A program made the position numbers and the translations under genes. This document shows, one piece after another, positions 1 to 7,733 of a DNA stretch of 64,000 nucleotides. The notes beneath the pieces were generated by a model, which was not told where the DNA came from, did not search any database, and worked only from the letters and a program-made list of their open reading frames with translations. Source of the stretch: Belliella aquatica. GTDB taxonomy: Bacteria; Bacteroidota; Bacteroidia; Cytophagales; Cyclobacteriaceae. The stretch is from contig NZ_BMFD01000011.1 in assembly GCF_014637795.1 (NCBI RefSeq), positions 1-64,000 of the forward strand. Direction: 5' to 3'. Every line of letters begins with the position of its first letter. Positions within the stretch are counted from its first letter, which is position 1.

Positions 1-104
1 AAATCGCAACCTACAATCCAGTGAACCGCCGTATACGAGACCCGTACGTACGGTGGTGTGAGAGGCGAACCGTGAGCTTATGGCTCACGGCCGTCTACTC
101 GATT
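1..104 (+). ncRNA. 3' end of a group II intron (domains V and VI), truncated by the window edge
   Basis: The first bases fold as the catalytic tail of a group II intron. Domain V is at 25-57: a 9-bp stem (25-33 with 49-57), a two-base CG bulge at 47-48, and a 4-bp upper stem (34-37 with 43-46) capped by AGACC. Domain VI follows, with an 8-bp stem (70-77 with 83-90) and a likely bulged branch-point A at 97. The expected 3' end (CTACTCGATT) then closes the intron at about 103-104. The reverse-transcriptase ORF and the remaining domains lie to the left, outside the window. The intron ends about 5 bp from the stop codon of the oppositely oriented RhuM-Fic gene. The exact last base is inferred. 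Confidence 0.85.
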
Positions 105-108
105 GGAC

Positions 109-1119
109 TTAGTTCTTTATTAGGTTCACTATCAGTTTTATCATCAATTCCCTTTGCTCAGGTAAACTTTGGGCTACTGCCAATGCCAGAGCCACCAAAG
201 TATTTTCATTAATTTTCCTAATTCCCCTTTCATCTAAATGATAACTGTTCTGCTCAAGAAACCACACAAATAGAAAAGAACCGATTCTCTTGTTTCCATC
301 GCTAAAAGCATGTCCTTTGATGACAGAATATAACAATTGTGCTGCCTGTTCTTCTATGGTAGGATATGCCAATTCTCCAAACACCGTTTGGGAGATACTT
401 CCCAATATTCCCCTGAATGAATCATCTTTCTCGTTGCCGAAAAGCTCTCCGGCTTCTCCTTTCTGAATCAATTCTTTCTTTAATTGGTGAATGGCTTTCT
501 TGACATCATCATAGTTAATGACATAAATGATTTCTTTTGAAAGGTTATCGAGCTGAAGATCTTCTGAATCATACCTATTGAGTAATTCAAAAGATTTGGA
601 ATACTTTGAAATAATATCCAAAAATCCTTCCGTCAATACTCTTTGTGACTCAAACGTTTTTTCCCTTAAAATTCCAAGCTGGTTCTCTAAATGAATTATT
701 TTTTGACCTTGCTTACTCAATAATTCGTTATTGATGGCATAACCTTTCACTAAGTAATCTTTCAATCTTTGGGTTGCCCATTTTCTGAATTCAATCCCAA
801 CAGGTGATTTTACCCGGTATCCAACTGAGATCACAACATCTAAATTGTAAGCTGAAACTGCCCTTTTTACTTTTCTTTCTCCTTCTTTTTGAACTTGGCG
901 GAAATTCCGCCAAGTTGACTCTTTATCCAATTCTCCCTCTTTGTAAATATTTCGGATATGCTCACCAACCGTCCTTCTAGCTTTACCAAATAACTCAACA
1001 AGCTGCTGTTCGGTGACCCAAACCGTATCGTGCTCCCCATCCAAAATGATTTCAAATTCATCACTACCTTGGGAGGGTTTGAAAACCACTATTTCAGAAT
1101 TAAAGTCAACTGTTTCCAT
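109..1119 (-). CDS. RhuM-type N-terminal domain fused to a Fic/Doc domain
   Basis: 336 aa. Residues about 20-130 match the RhuM 'virulence protein' family (YNLDVVISVGYRV at 91-103, then FRKWATQRLKDY). The C-terminal third is a Fic/Doc fold with the canonical motif HAFSDGNKR at 270-278, holding the catalytic His and the phosphate-binding GNKR. Fic enzymes transfer AMP or related groups from nucleotides to target proteins, and Doc-like members act as toxins. The substrate here is unknown. No antitoxin-like partner gene is adjacent. The gene sits in an accessory patch between a group II intron end and a decayed integrase, which suggests arrival with a mobile element. A 25-bp perfect palindrome lies inside the coding sequence at 892-916. 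Confidence 0.85.
   Translation of the reverse strand: METVDFNSEIVVFKPSQGSDEFEIILDGEHDTVWVTEQQLVELFGKARRTVGEHIRNIYKEGELDKESTWRNFRQVQKEGERKVKRAVSAYNLDVVISVGYRVKSPVGIEFRKWATQRLKDYLVKGYAINNELLSKQGQKIIHLENQLGILREKTFESQRVLTEGFLDIISKYSKSFELLNRYDSEDLQLDNLSKEIIYVINYDDVKKAIHQLKKELIQKGEAGELFGNEKDDSFRGILGSISQTVFGELAYPTIEEQAAQLLYSVIKGHAFSDGNKRIGSFLFVWFLEQNSYHLDERGIRKINENTLVALALAVAQSLPEQRELMIKLIVNLIKN
892..916. repeat. 25-bp perfect palindrome inside the RhuM-Fic gene
   Basis: AACTTGGCGGAA (892-903) is the exact reverse complement of TTCCGCCAAGTT (905-916), with one central base. It encodes the segment around TWRNFRQVQ of the RhuM domain. Its GC content is much higher than that of its surroundings. It could be an operator or an mRNA hairpin, or simply chance constrained by the protein sequence. 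Confidence 0.8.
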
Positions 1120-1154
1120 GTAGGAAGATAAAGTATTTTGATAAAAATATTAGT

Positions 1155-1487
1155 TCATTGTTTCAAAAAACCTTTGATTTCAAAATTGCCAGGATCTTTA
1201 ACAGCATATTCTATTAAGACCTTTGATCCCATTTTCTTTTTATCGATTCTCTGAGAAAGTTTTTTCTTCTGAACATAAACCGAATCATCAACCTGATAGG
1301 ATATCGTGATGATTTGAGTATATCCTCTCCCCATGGGTCCATACCCAAGTGCATTTTCTGTAATTACTGCTTTGATCTCTGCCGTTTTTGTCCATGGAGC
1401 AAATGGCATTTCAAAATTATTCCATGCTAGGTATAGAAAAACTCCAAAACCTAATATTCCGATTATCCAAGGATTCTGCTTTGCCAT
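1155..1487 (-). CDS. small membrane-anchored protein of unknown function
   Basis: 110 aa from the ATG at 1487 (MAKQNPW). Upstream in-frame ATG at 1541 would add 18 residues translated from a short repeat, so the internal start is preferred. One N-terminal membrane segment (WIIGILGFGVFLYLAW) is followed by a soluble beta-rich domain (about residues 35-110) ending KDPGNFEIKGFLKQ. The plan, with one anchor plus a small SH3-like or DUF3592-like domain, resembles the tandem small proteins at 37.7-39.1 kb, but sequence similarity is weak. It lies within the accessory scar at the left edge of the window. Function is not recognised. Confidence 0.6.
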   Translation of the reverse strand: MAKQNPWIIGILGFGVFLYLAWNNFEMPFAPWTKTAEIKAVITENALGYGPMGRGYTQIITISYQVDDSVYVQKKKLSQRIDKKKMGSKVLIEYAVKDPGNFEIKGFLKQ

Positions 1488-1510
1488 TTTAGAATTGAGT
1501 CCAACGGTTT

Positions 1511-1570
1511 GCTTTCCGCTATACTGAGGAAAGCATTCCATTTTAGTATGCTTTCCACTATATTGGGGAA
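1511..1570. repeat. tandem pair of imperfect hairpins
   Basis: GCTTTCC at 1511-1517 pairs with GGAAAGC at 1528-1534. The same unit recurs 39 bp later (1550-1556, partner about 1565-1570, with weaker pairing). It lies just upstream of the preferred start of the small membrane protein at 1487. Its role is unknown. Confidence 0.5.
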
Positions 1571-1597
1571 ATATATATTATAAAACTAAAAGAATTT

Positions 1598-1759
1598 TTA
1601 TAAATTTAAACCATCTAATGGACTTTTTATTTTATCAAACCCTCTAGTTGAAATGTGAGTATAAATTCGAGTCGTTTTTGGGCTTTTGTGTCCTAATAAT
1701 GACTGATTATAACGATTGCCCGTACCATTCTCTAGGAAATGCGTCGCTTATGAAAGTGT
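1598..1759 (-). pseudogene. C-terminal remnant of a tyrosine recombinase (integrase)
   Basis: Read on the minus strand, this stretch encodes [20 protein letters not shown] followed by [19 protein letters not shown] and a stop at 1598. That is the box II region and the tyrosine-bearing tail of a XerC/D-like phage integrase. The His of LLGH and the nucleophilic Tyr of IYTHIS are still present. Just upstream the usual R-H-S-Y/F-A-T reads as T-L-S-stop-A-T (TAA at 1748-1750), so both the arginine box and the reading frame are lost. No integrase sequence is visible beyond 1759, where the terminator of the next gene lies close by. This is a decayed fragment of an integrated element. Confidence 0.85.
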
Positions 1760-1786
1760 TTTTCGCTAAACGGTAAAAAAGTATCA

Positions 1787-1817
1787 ATAAAAAGACCTCC
1801 AAAAGATTTTGGAGGTC
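1787..1817 (-). terminator. rho-independent terminator of the dienelactone hydrolase gene
   Basis: A 7-bp GC-rich stem (GACCTCC at 1794-1800 with GGAGGTC at 1811-1817) is followed, on the minus strand, by a run of T. It lies about 130 bp past the stop codon at 1951. Confidence 0.8.
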
Positions 1818-1950
1818 TGCATTCAAAAAGGATTATGATTTATCCTTCAAATTTTATTTTATCATATTAGATTTTAATCTTGCAAATCATCATTTGCCTT
1901 TTATAATCTTCTAATTTTTATCCTTCATCCTTTCTATTTCATCCTTTTCC

Positions 1951-2838
1951 CTACACCAGCTTTTCTCTAAAAAACTTCATCGTTCTTTCCCAAGCTAATT
2001 TTGCTCCTGCTTCATCATATCTTGGGGTGGAGTGGTTGTGGAAACCATGGTTTAAACCTTCATAAAAGTGAACTTCATAAGATTTTCCATTTGCATCCAA
2101 AGCTGCCTTATACTCATCCCAACCAGCATTAACTCTTGTATCCAATTCAGCAAAATGAATTTGTAAAGGAGCGCTAATCGCAGGGACTTCTTCGGCTGTT
2201 GGCTGTCCTCCATAATAGGGAACGGCTGCTTTGAGTCCAGGAACACGAACAGCCATCATATTGGATATCCAGCCACCAAAGCAAAAACCAACGACACCAA
2301 TATTGCCATCACAATCAGGGTGATTTTTCAAGGTTTCATAAGCTGCAATGAAATCTTCCAACATCTCGTCTCTATTTCTCTTTGCTTGCATGGTTCTTCC
2401 TTCTTCATCTGTACCCGGATAACCACCAAAAGGTGTCAGGGCATCCGGTGCAATGGCGATAAATCCATCCAAAGCACATTGATGAGCTACATCTTCTATG
2501 TAGGGGTTTAATCCTCTATTTTCATGGACGACCACAATGCCAGGTAATTTTCCAGACATTCCAGCAGGTTTGGTCAAAAGTGCTTTCATTTCTCCTGCAC
2601 CTTTTGGAGAATCGTATTTGATATATGCTGCGTCAAAACGTTTGTCATCAAGATCAAATCTCTTGGCCTCTACATAATTTGGCATCAAATAACTCATCAA
2701 CGCTGAAACTGTAAAACCTCCTGCTGTGTACAAAGAAAGTCGTTCTACAAACTGTCTTCTATCAATTTTGCTGTGGACATATTCATCATAAATATCAAAT
2801 ACATCTTGGCTAATATCTTCTTTTTTAATGGGTTTCAT
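1951..2838 (-). CDS. dienelactone hydrolase family protein
   Basis: 295 aa alpha/beta hydrolase of the carboxymethylenebutenolidase family. The classical Cys-Asp-His triad is visible: C186 in GFCFGG, D233 in AELDTRV and H264 in GLNHGF. The N-terminus carries a twin-arginine-like stretch (DRRQFVERL, about residues 27-35) followed by a hydrophobic segment. The enzyme is therefore probably exported by Tat or anchored in the membrane. Related proteins hydrolyse cyclic or lactone esters, but the substrate here cannot be read. It is a single-gene unit with a terminator at 1787-1817. The 205 bp upstream (2839-3043) shows nothing recognisable. Confidence 0.88.
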   Translation of the reverse strand: MKPIKKEDISQDVFDIYDEYVHSKIDRRQFVERLSLYTAGGFTVSALMSYLMPNYVEAKRFDLDDKRFDAAYIKYDSPKGAGEMKALLTKPAGMSGKLPGIVVVHENRGLNPYIEDVAHQCALDGFIAIAPDALTPFGGYPGTDEEGRTMQAKRNRDEMLEDFIAAYETLKNHPDCDGNIGVVGFCFGGWISNMMAVRVPGLKAAVPYYGGQPTAEEVPAISAPLQIHFAELDTRVNAGWDEYKAALDANGKSYEVHFYEGLNHGFHNHSTPRYDEAGAKLAWERTMKFFREKLV

Positions 2839-3043
2839 CTTTTGAAAAAAGGGTTAATTTATGGTTTATTTTCACTTAAGCTAAGAAACAAATTAGTAAA
2901 TATGTTTTAGATTTAGGTCGAAAATTTATTAGCGGAAAATATTGAATTTGAATGAAGGAAAATAGAAGTTTTCTAGGTTTTGAATTAATAGTATTCAATT
3001 AAAAAAATAGAATTCTTTTAAAGCAGGACCTATCTTAAGCTAG

Positions 3044-4255
3044 TTATAATAATACCTTGTACACACTCCAAACTCCTAATGTCAGGGTGATTAACCAGAT
3101 CACTCCTCCAATAATATTCAACGATAAGGTATTGACATGGTCCTTCATTACAGATTTTTTATTAACCAGCCAGAGAATATAGGCACTCAAAAGGGGGAGG
3201 AGGATTCCATTCGAAATTTGTGCCCAGGAGATCAATTGGATGGGTTTGATTCCGAAGGATGAAAATATAAGACCCAATCCCAAAATGACAATGATACTGA
3301 GTCGCATGGCTCTGCTTTGGATTTCTGTAGACCAACCAAAACAACCACAAACTACCATAGCACCCGCTAAAGGTGCGGTGATAGCAGAAGTAACTCCTGC
3401 CGAGAATAGTCCAAAAGCCATAAAATACTTGGCATAATTTCCTAAGAGCGTTTCCAATCCAATGGCCAAATCAGCGGCGGATTCAACAGCAAGAATTTTT
3501 CCCGAAGCAGCTGTGACCACGATCGCCATCGAGACCAATCCACCAATCACAACTGAAACAACAGTGTCAAATCGAATGTACTTGATATCTGAAATTTCAT
3601 TCCATTTTTTACTGACCAAAGTTGAATGGAGGAAAAGGTTGTATGGCACAACTGTAGTACCAATCAAGGCAACGATGTTGAGGATATTTTCAGAGTTTAC
3701 ATTTGGAGCAAAACCACTCACCAAAGCATAGAAATTCGGCTTCAAAAGAATTGCTGTAATCAAAAATGCTAAACTCATTAAGATGACAAGAATCGTAAGG
3801 TAGCGCGTAATCGTTTTGAAATTTCCAGTAAGTAAAAGCAGCAAAGCAATCGACCCAATCAAGAAATTCATAAGACTAATTTCTAATTGACCGAAATTCA
3901 AATCAGGAAGCTGAAAGAATAGTTCTGCCCCCATCGCGCCTCCGGAAATGTTGCCTGCTTCATAAGCTGCATTCCCAAGAACAATGGCCATAAGAACTAA
4001 GGCAATGGAAAAATATCGGACAACTCCTTTTTGAATAAATTCTGAGATGACTGCGGCTAGTCCTTTTTGTGTAAGAAGTCCGATTCTGGCAGCCATTTCT
4101 TGCAAAACAACAGTAGCTACAATAGAAAGTGCCAATGCCCAAAGGAGTTCATATCCAAAATTGACTCCAGCAATGGTGCAAACTGTGACCGTTCCCGGCC
4201 CAATAAAAGCAGCAGCAACCAAGGGCCCTGGACCGATGTATTTTCTCCAACTCAT
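3044..4255 (-). CDS. NRAMP-family transporter with non-canonical metal-site motifs
   Basis: 403 aa from the ATG at 4255, which overlaps the TGA stop of the upstream DUF2891 gene as ATGA. A longer start at 4300 would add 15 residues inside that gene. About 11 hydrophobic segments and the NRAMP fold are clear. In canonical NRAMP metal transporters TM1 carries DPGN and TM6 carries MPH. Here TM1 reads GPGT (in AAAFIGPGTVTVC) and TM6 reads VPYN (in TTVVPYNLFLHS), so the Asp, Asn, Met and His ligands are all replaced. It belongs to a divergent NRAMP-related group. The substrate may not be Mn2+ or Fe2+, and calling it MntH would be unsafe. Confidence 0.85.
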   Translation of the reverse strand: MSWRKYIGPGPLVAAAFIGPGTVTVCTIAGVNFGYELLWALALSIVATVVLQEMAARIGLLTQKGLAAVISEFIQKGVVRYFSIALVLMAIVLGNAAYEAGNISGGAMGAELFFQLPDLNFGQLEISLMNFLIGSIALLLLLTGNFKTITRYLTILVILMSLAFLITAILLKPNFYALVSGFAPNVNSENILNIVALIGTTVVPYNLFLHSTLVSKKWNEISDIKYIRFDTVVSVVIGGLVSMAIVVTAASGKILAVESAADLAIGLETLLGNYAKYFMAFGLFSAGVTSAITAPLAGAMVVCGCFGWSTEIQSRAMRLSIIVILGLGLIFSSFGIKPIQLISWAQISNGILLPLLSAYILWLVNKKSVMKDHVNTLSLNIIGGVIWLITLTLGVWSVYKVLL

Positions 4256-5343
4256 TTCGCACCTTGCTGTAATGCATATACGGCAAAACTCCCTAACCAA
4301 TGTGTTCCTTCGTAATTGTCATCAACAATGGAAGGAAGAGAGTAGGAGATATGTGCATTTGCGATTGCATTCAAATGTCCATATTGATAGGGATAAGCTT
4401 TCGCTAAACCATAAATGCACCAAGCACGACTGAAATTCAATCCATCCAAATGAACTAATTTCCCATCTGTTCGATCACTGACTTCTCCAGGTTTTAGTTC
4501 AAAATCCTTATTCTTCAACTCAGGCATAAAGTCAGCTATCCATAAATCAAACTCTTCTTTCTCCAGCACTTTTCGCATGATATCCAATTCTTGAAAGCAA
4601 GGTGATAAGAAATCAAAGCCACTAGGCTCCCAATCTAAAGGACAATTGATATCATTCATAAACCAATCTTTCGATCGTTGGCGAATCATTTCTGAAAGCT
4701 CTTTTTCATTGACCGTCTCTGCATAATCAAAAGCCAGAGACATCCCAAAAGCAATATTGCTGTGCTCTCCAACTCGAATTGGGTAGTTCAATTTGGGTAG
4801 AAAATCAAGGTATTTCTTCACCATCAGGTCTGTCAAAGGCTGAAGGTTTCTCTCCAATTCTTTTGCCACAGGATCATCCCAGAGATAGAGTTCCTCAGCT
4901 AATTTTAATACCCATGCCCAGCCGTATGTTCGCTCGAAACTTGAGTTTTGAGGTTGGAAAAAATAATTGACCTCTGCTAAGATATTCGTGTAGCTGATGT
5001 TTTCGAGCAGCATTTTTTTGATTTCCTCTTTCTTTTCTAGCTCGGGAAATTGTCTGAGCAAACTCACTAACATCCAATGTCCATGAACACTTGAATGCCA
5101 GTCAAAACATCCATAGAATGCAGGATGAAGCGCTTTTGGTCCTTTGAGATAATCTTCGGAGGCCAAGGTTTGATTGAGCTTATTGGGATATTCGACTTGC
5201 ATGCAGTGAAGCGGTAATTCAGCTAATCTATTTGCTTCCTCCAAAGTGAGTTGAAGAGTCGGTATTTCATCTTGAGGGTTGTTCTTGTCACAGGCAGAAA
5301 AAATCAAAAATAGCGAGATCAATAAAGGTAAATTTCTTTTCAT
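4252..5343 (-). CDS. DUF2891 family lipoprotein
   Basis: 363 aa. The signal peptide ends in a lipobox (IFSAC, about residue 18), so this is a predicted SpII lipoprotein facing the periplasm or outer membrane. The body is mostly helical. It carries the DUF2891 hallmark YGCFDWHSSVHGHWML (about 78-93) and later His/Trp-rich segments (NDINCPLDWEPSGFDFLSP), like an alpha/alpha toroid. The family function is not established. The stop codon overlaps the NRAMP-like transporter start by four bases, so the two products are probably co-translated and act together. Confidence 0.85.
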   Translation of the reverse strand: MKRNLPLLISLFLIFSACDKNNPQDEIPTLQLTLEEANRLAELPLHCMQVEYPNKLNQTLASEDYLKGPKALHPAFYGCFDWHSSVHGHWMLVSLLRQFPELEKKEEIKKMLLENISYTNILAEVNYFFQPQNSSFERTYGWAWVLKLAEELYLWDDPVAKELERNLQPLTDLMVKKYLDFLPKLNYPIRVGEHSNIAFGMSLAFDYAETVNEKELSEMIRQRSKDWFMNDINCPLDWEPSGFDFLSPCFQELDIMRKVLEKEEFDLWIADFMPELKNKDFELKPGEVSDRTDGKLVHLDGLNFSRAWCIYGLAKAYPYQYGHLNAIANAHISYSLPSIVDDNYEGTHWLGSFAVYALQQGAK

Positions 5344-5438
5344 ATGGTCATCCTGAAATTGATAATCAGTTTAATTGTAAAGTGTCAAGTTAAAATTAAT
5401 TTTTAATTTTTGTAAACTTGTGGAAACCATTCTACAAA

Positions 5439-6512
5439 ATGAAAAAAGTCCTCGTCTTTGTTTTGAAATTTATCTTGATCCTCGTTGTTATTATAGTACT
5501 TTCCTTGGTATTGAGTTACAGAAGTGATATAAGTCCAGAAGTTTTAATAGAAAAATATGCTAACGAATCATCTTATTTTATCAATGTGGATGGGATCAAT
5601 ATGCATGTGAATGTCCAAGGAGAAGGCGAGCCGATATTTCTGATTCATGGGAGTTTTTCATCCATGCATACCTGGGAAGCTTGGGCGATGGAGTTATCCC
5701 CTTATTTTATGACCATTTCCATGGATTTGCCCGGTCATGGATTGACAGGTCCTGATGCCGAAAAGCGCTATGGAGTAGAGGAATATGCAGATTTGCTTTT
5801 TGGCTTGGCGGATAACTTAGGAATTGACGAATTTCACATTGCAGGAAATTCGATGGGTGGAGCCGTAGCACTGAGAATGGCATCAGAAAAGCCTGAACGT
5901 ATCCTTACCCTGAACCTTGTAAATTCCTCAGGTGCTCCAAATAGAGCCGTAGTGAATACCAATTCAAAAAGAACAAATACATCCAAAGCACCTATTTTTC
6001 AGTTAGCAAGTCATCCTATTTTTTCAAAAATCCTTCTCAAGTGCACCCCAAAATTCCTTTTCAAAATGAATATTTATCAAGTTTATTTTGATTCTGAAAA
6101 AATTAAGGATGAAAGTGTAACGCGCTATTATGAATTGATGAGAAGGGAAGGCAACAGACGGGCAACATTAGATCGATTGACGACTAGGAAAGCCTTAAAT
6201 ATAGATTTTGAAAAAATCAAGATGCCTGTTTTGATTACTTGGGGAAGGGAAGATACTTGGATTCCTTTGGCTAATGGAGAAAGGTTGGCTGCGGCGATTC
6301 CTGAGGCAAAACTCAAAGTTTTTGATCGTGTGGGCCACGTACCGATGGAAGAAATGCCGACAGAGACTGTCATAGAATATTTGTCGTTTCTAGGCATTCA
6401 GTCAAATATCGATTACTTTTCGTCTCCAAAATATTACAGTCATGCTTTTAGAAAATCTCATTTACATCATTCTTTTATTTCAATCTATTCTGCTGATTTA
6501 TCTGGTTTATAA
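5439..6512 (+). CDS. membrane-anchored alpha/beta hydrolase
   Basis: 357 aa from the ATG at 5439 (MKKVLVF); the in-frame TTG at 5418 is a less likely start. An N-terminal hydrophobic anchor precedes a canonical alpha/beta hydrolase fold. It has the oxyanion HGS in FLIHGSFSSMH, the nucleophile Ser in AGNSMGG, the Asp in WGREDTW and the His in VGHVPMEEMP. The fold normally ends near IEYLSFLG. Here about 35 more residues follow (SNIDYFSSP onward to DLSGL), and the last 71 nt overlap the next gene in another frame. The extension has no visible domain and may reflect an ancestral frameshift or stop loss. The substrate is unknown. Confidence 0.82.
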   Translation: MKKVLVFVLKFILILVVIIVLSLVLSYRSDISPEVLIEKYANESSYFINVDGINMHVNVQGEGEPIFLIHGSFSSMHTWEAWAMELSPYFMTISMDLPGHGLTGPDAEKRYGVEEYADLLFGLADNLGIDEFHIAGNSMGGAVALRMASEKPERILTLNLVNSSGAPNRAVVNTNSKRTNTSKAPIFQLASHPIFSKILLKCTPKFLFKMNIYQVYFDSEKIKDESVTRYYELMRREGNRRATLDRLTTRKALNIDFEKIKMPVLITWGREDTWIPLANGERLAAAIPEAKLKVFDRVGHVPMEEMPTETVIEYLSFLGIQSNIDYFSSPKYYSHAFRKSHLHHSFISIYSADLSGL

Positions 6513-7692
6513 GTTGCATCAAAAGAGTCAGTCGGATTCCGGAAATAAGCAAGAATTCCAAGAACTCAGAAGTGAAATCAATCAGCAAATGGCCTCAAAC
6601 CGGTCTGAGATTAATAATGGCTTGATGCATCAATTTAGTTTGGTTTTCGAGTCCTTGAGATCAAATTCAAAAGAACAATCGACTGATTTGAAGGATTTTG
6701 GAGTACTCTTTAGGGAAAATGTAAAGGAATTCAATGAACTCCAAAGAGAGAAGTTTCAAGACCTAATCAATAAGCAGGAGAGAATGCTGCAGTCAACAGA
6801 AGAGCGCTTAGAAAAAATGCGTGAGACAGTTGATGAAAAGCTTCAAAAAACACTGGAAACTAGATTAGGTCAATCATTTGAACTAGTAAGTAATCAGCTT
6901 CTCGCTGTTCAAAAAGGACTTGGCGAAATGCAAACGCTAGCCACAGGAGTTGGAGATTTGAAGCGTGTTTTGAACAATGTAAAAACTCGTGGAGTATTGG
7001 GTGAGTATCAGTTGCAAGCGATCTTAGAAAATGTCTTGGCACCAGATCAATTTGAATATAATGTTCAAGTGAAAAAGGGTAATAGTGAAAGAGTGGAATT
7101 TGCCATCAAGATGCCGGGAAATGGACATGATGGCCCTGTTTACCTTCCAATTGATGCCAAATTTCCTCAGGAAACCTATTATAGGTTATTAGATGCTTAT
7201 GAATTGGGGGAGAAAGGATTGGTAGATGTTGCGAAGATAGAACTCTTCAAAGCAGTCAAAAAATCTGCCCAAGACATCAGCAACAAATACATCATTCCTC
7301 CCTACACAACAGACTTTGCCGTACTCTTTCTTCCCATGGAAAGTCTTTATGCAGAGGTGATTCGTGATGGTGATTTGGCGCAACAGTTGCAAAGAGATTA
7401 TAAAATTATTCTAGTTGGTCCTACAACTTTGGCAGCCATGCTGAATAGTTTGCAGATGGGTTTTAAAACATTAGCGATACAGCAGCGTAGTAGTGAAGTC
7501 TGGAAAGTATTGGGTGCTGTGAAGACTGAATTCGCAAAATTTGGAGATTTGATCAGCAAAGCCCAAAAGAAAATTACCGAAGCAAGTACAGACTTGGATA
7601 CTTTGGTAGGAACGAGGACAAGAGTGATTCAAAGAAAGCTAAGAGAAATAGAAGATATTCCTGAGGAAGAAGGCAAAAAGCTTTTGGAATAG
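6442..7692 (+). CDS. rmuC: RmuC family DNA recombination protein
   Basis: 416 aa. It has an N-terminal membrane segment (LIYIILLFQSILLIYLVY), a long coiled-coil region (about 35-150, rich in Glu, Lys and Gln) and a C-terminal RmuC domain. Family signatures include TRGVLGEYQLQAILENVL, LPIDAKFPQE and LFLPMESLYAEV, which belong to a PD-(D/E)XK-like nuclease fold. RmuC proteins limit recombination-linked rearrangements, and E. coli rmuC mutants show raised inversion rates. The start lies 71 nt inside the upstream hydrolase gene. The next gene follows after 41 nt. Confidence 0.92.
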   Translation: MLLENLIYIILLFQSILLIYLVYKLHQKSQSDSGNKQEFQELRSEINQQMASNRSEINNGLMHQFSLVFESLRSNSKEQSTDLKDFGVLFRENVKEFNELQREKFQDLINKQERMLQSTEERLEKMRETVDEKLQKTLETRLGQSFELVSNQLLAVQKGLGEMQTLATGVGDLKRVLNNVKTRGVLGEYQLQAILENVLAPDQFEYNVQVKKGNSERVEFAIKMPGNGHDGPVYLPIDAKFPQETYYRLLDAYELGEKGLVDVAKIELFKAVKKSAQDISNKYIIPPYTTDFAVLFLPMESLYAEVIRDGDLAQQLQRDYKIILVGPTTLAAMLNSLQMGFKTLAIQQRSSEVWKVLGAVKTEFAKFGDLISKAQKKITEASTDLDTLVGTRTRVIQRKLREIEDIPEEEGKKLLE

Positions 7693-7733
7693 CTGGAAAA
7701 TTCATTTCTTGCTGATAAATTTAATTAATAGTT

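Noticed and set aside
21-212. 63-aa frame starting in the intron tail and running through the RhuM-Fic 3' end
   Set aside because: It crosses the intron-gene junction and shadows the minus-strand gene; no protein family is seen.
4047-4433. 128-aa plus-strand frame within the transporter/lipoprotein genes
   Set aside because: It is antisense to two well-supported overlapping genes and has a low-complexity, Ser/Pro/Thr-rich translation.
5418-5441. TTG start for the alpha/beta hydrolase
   Set aside because: The ATG at 5439 gives a normal hydrophobic N-terminal anchor; the TTG adds only MWKPFYK.
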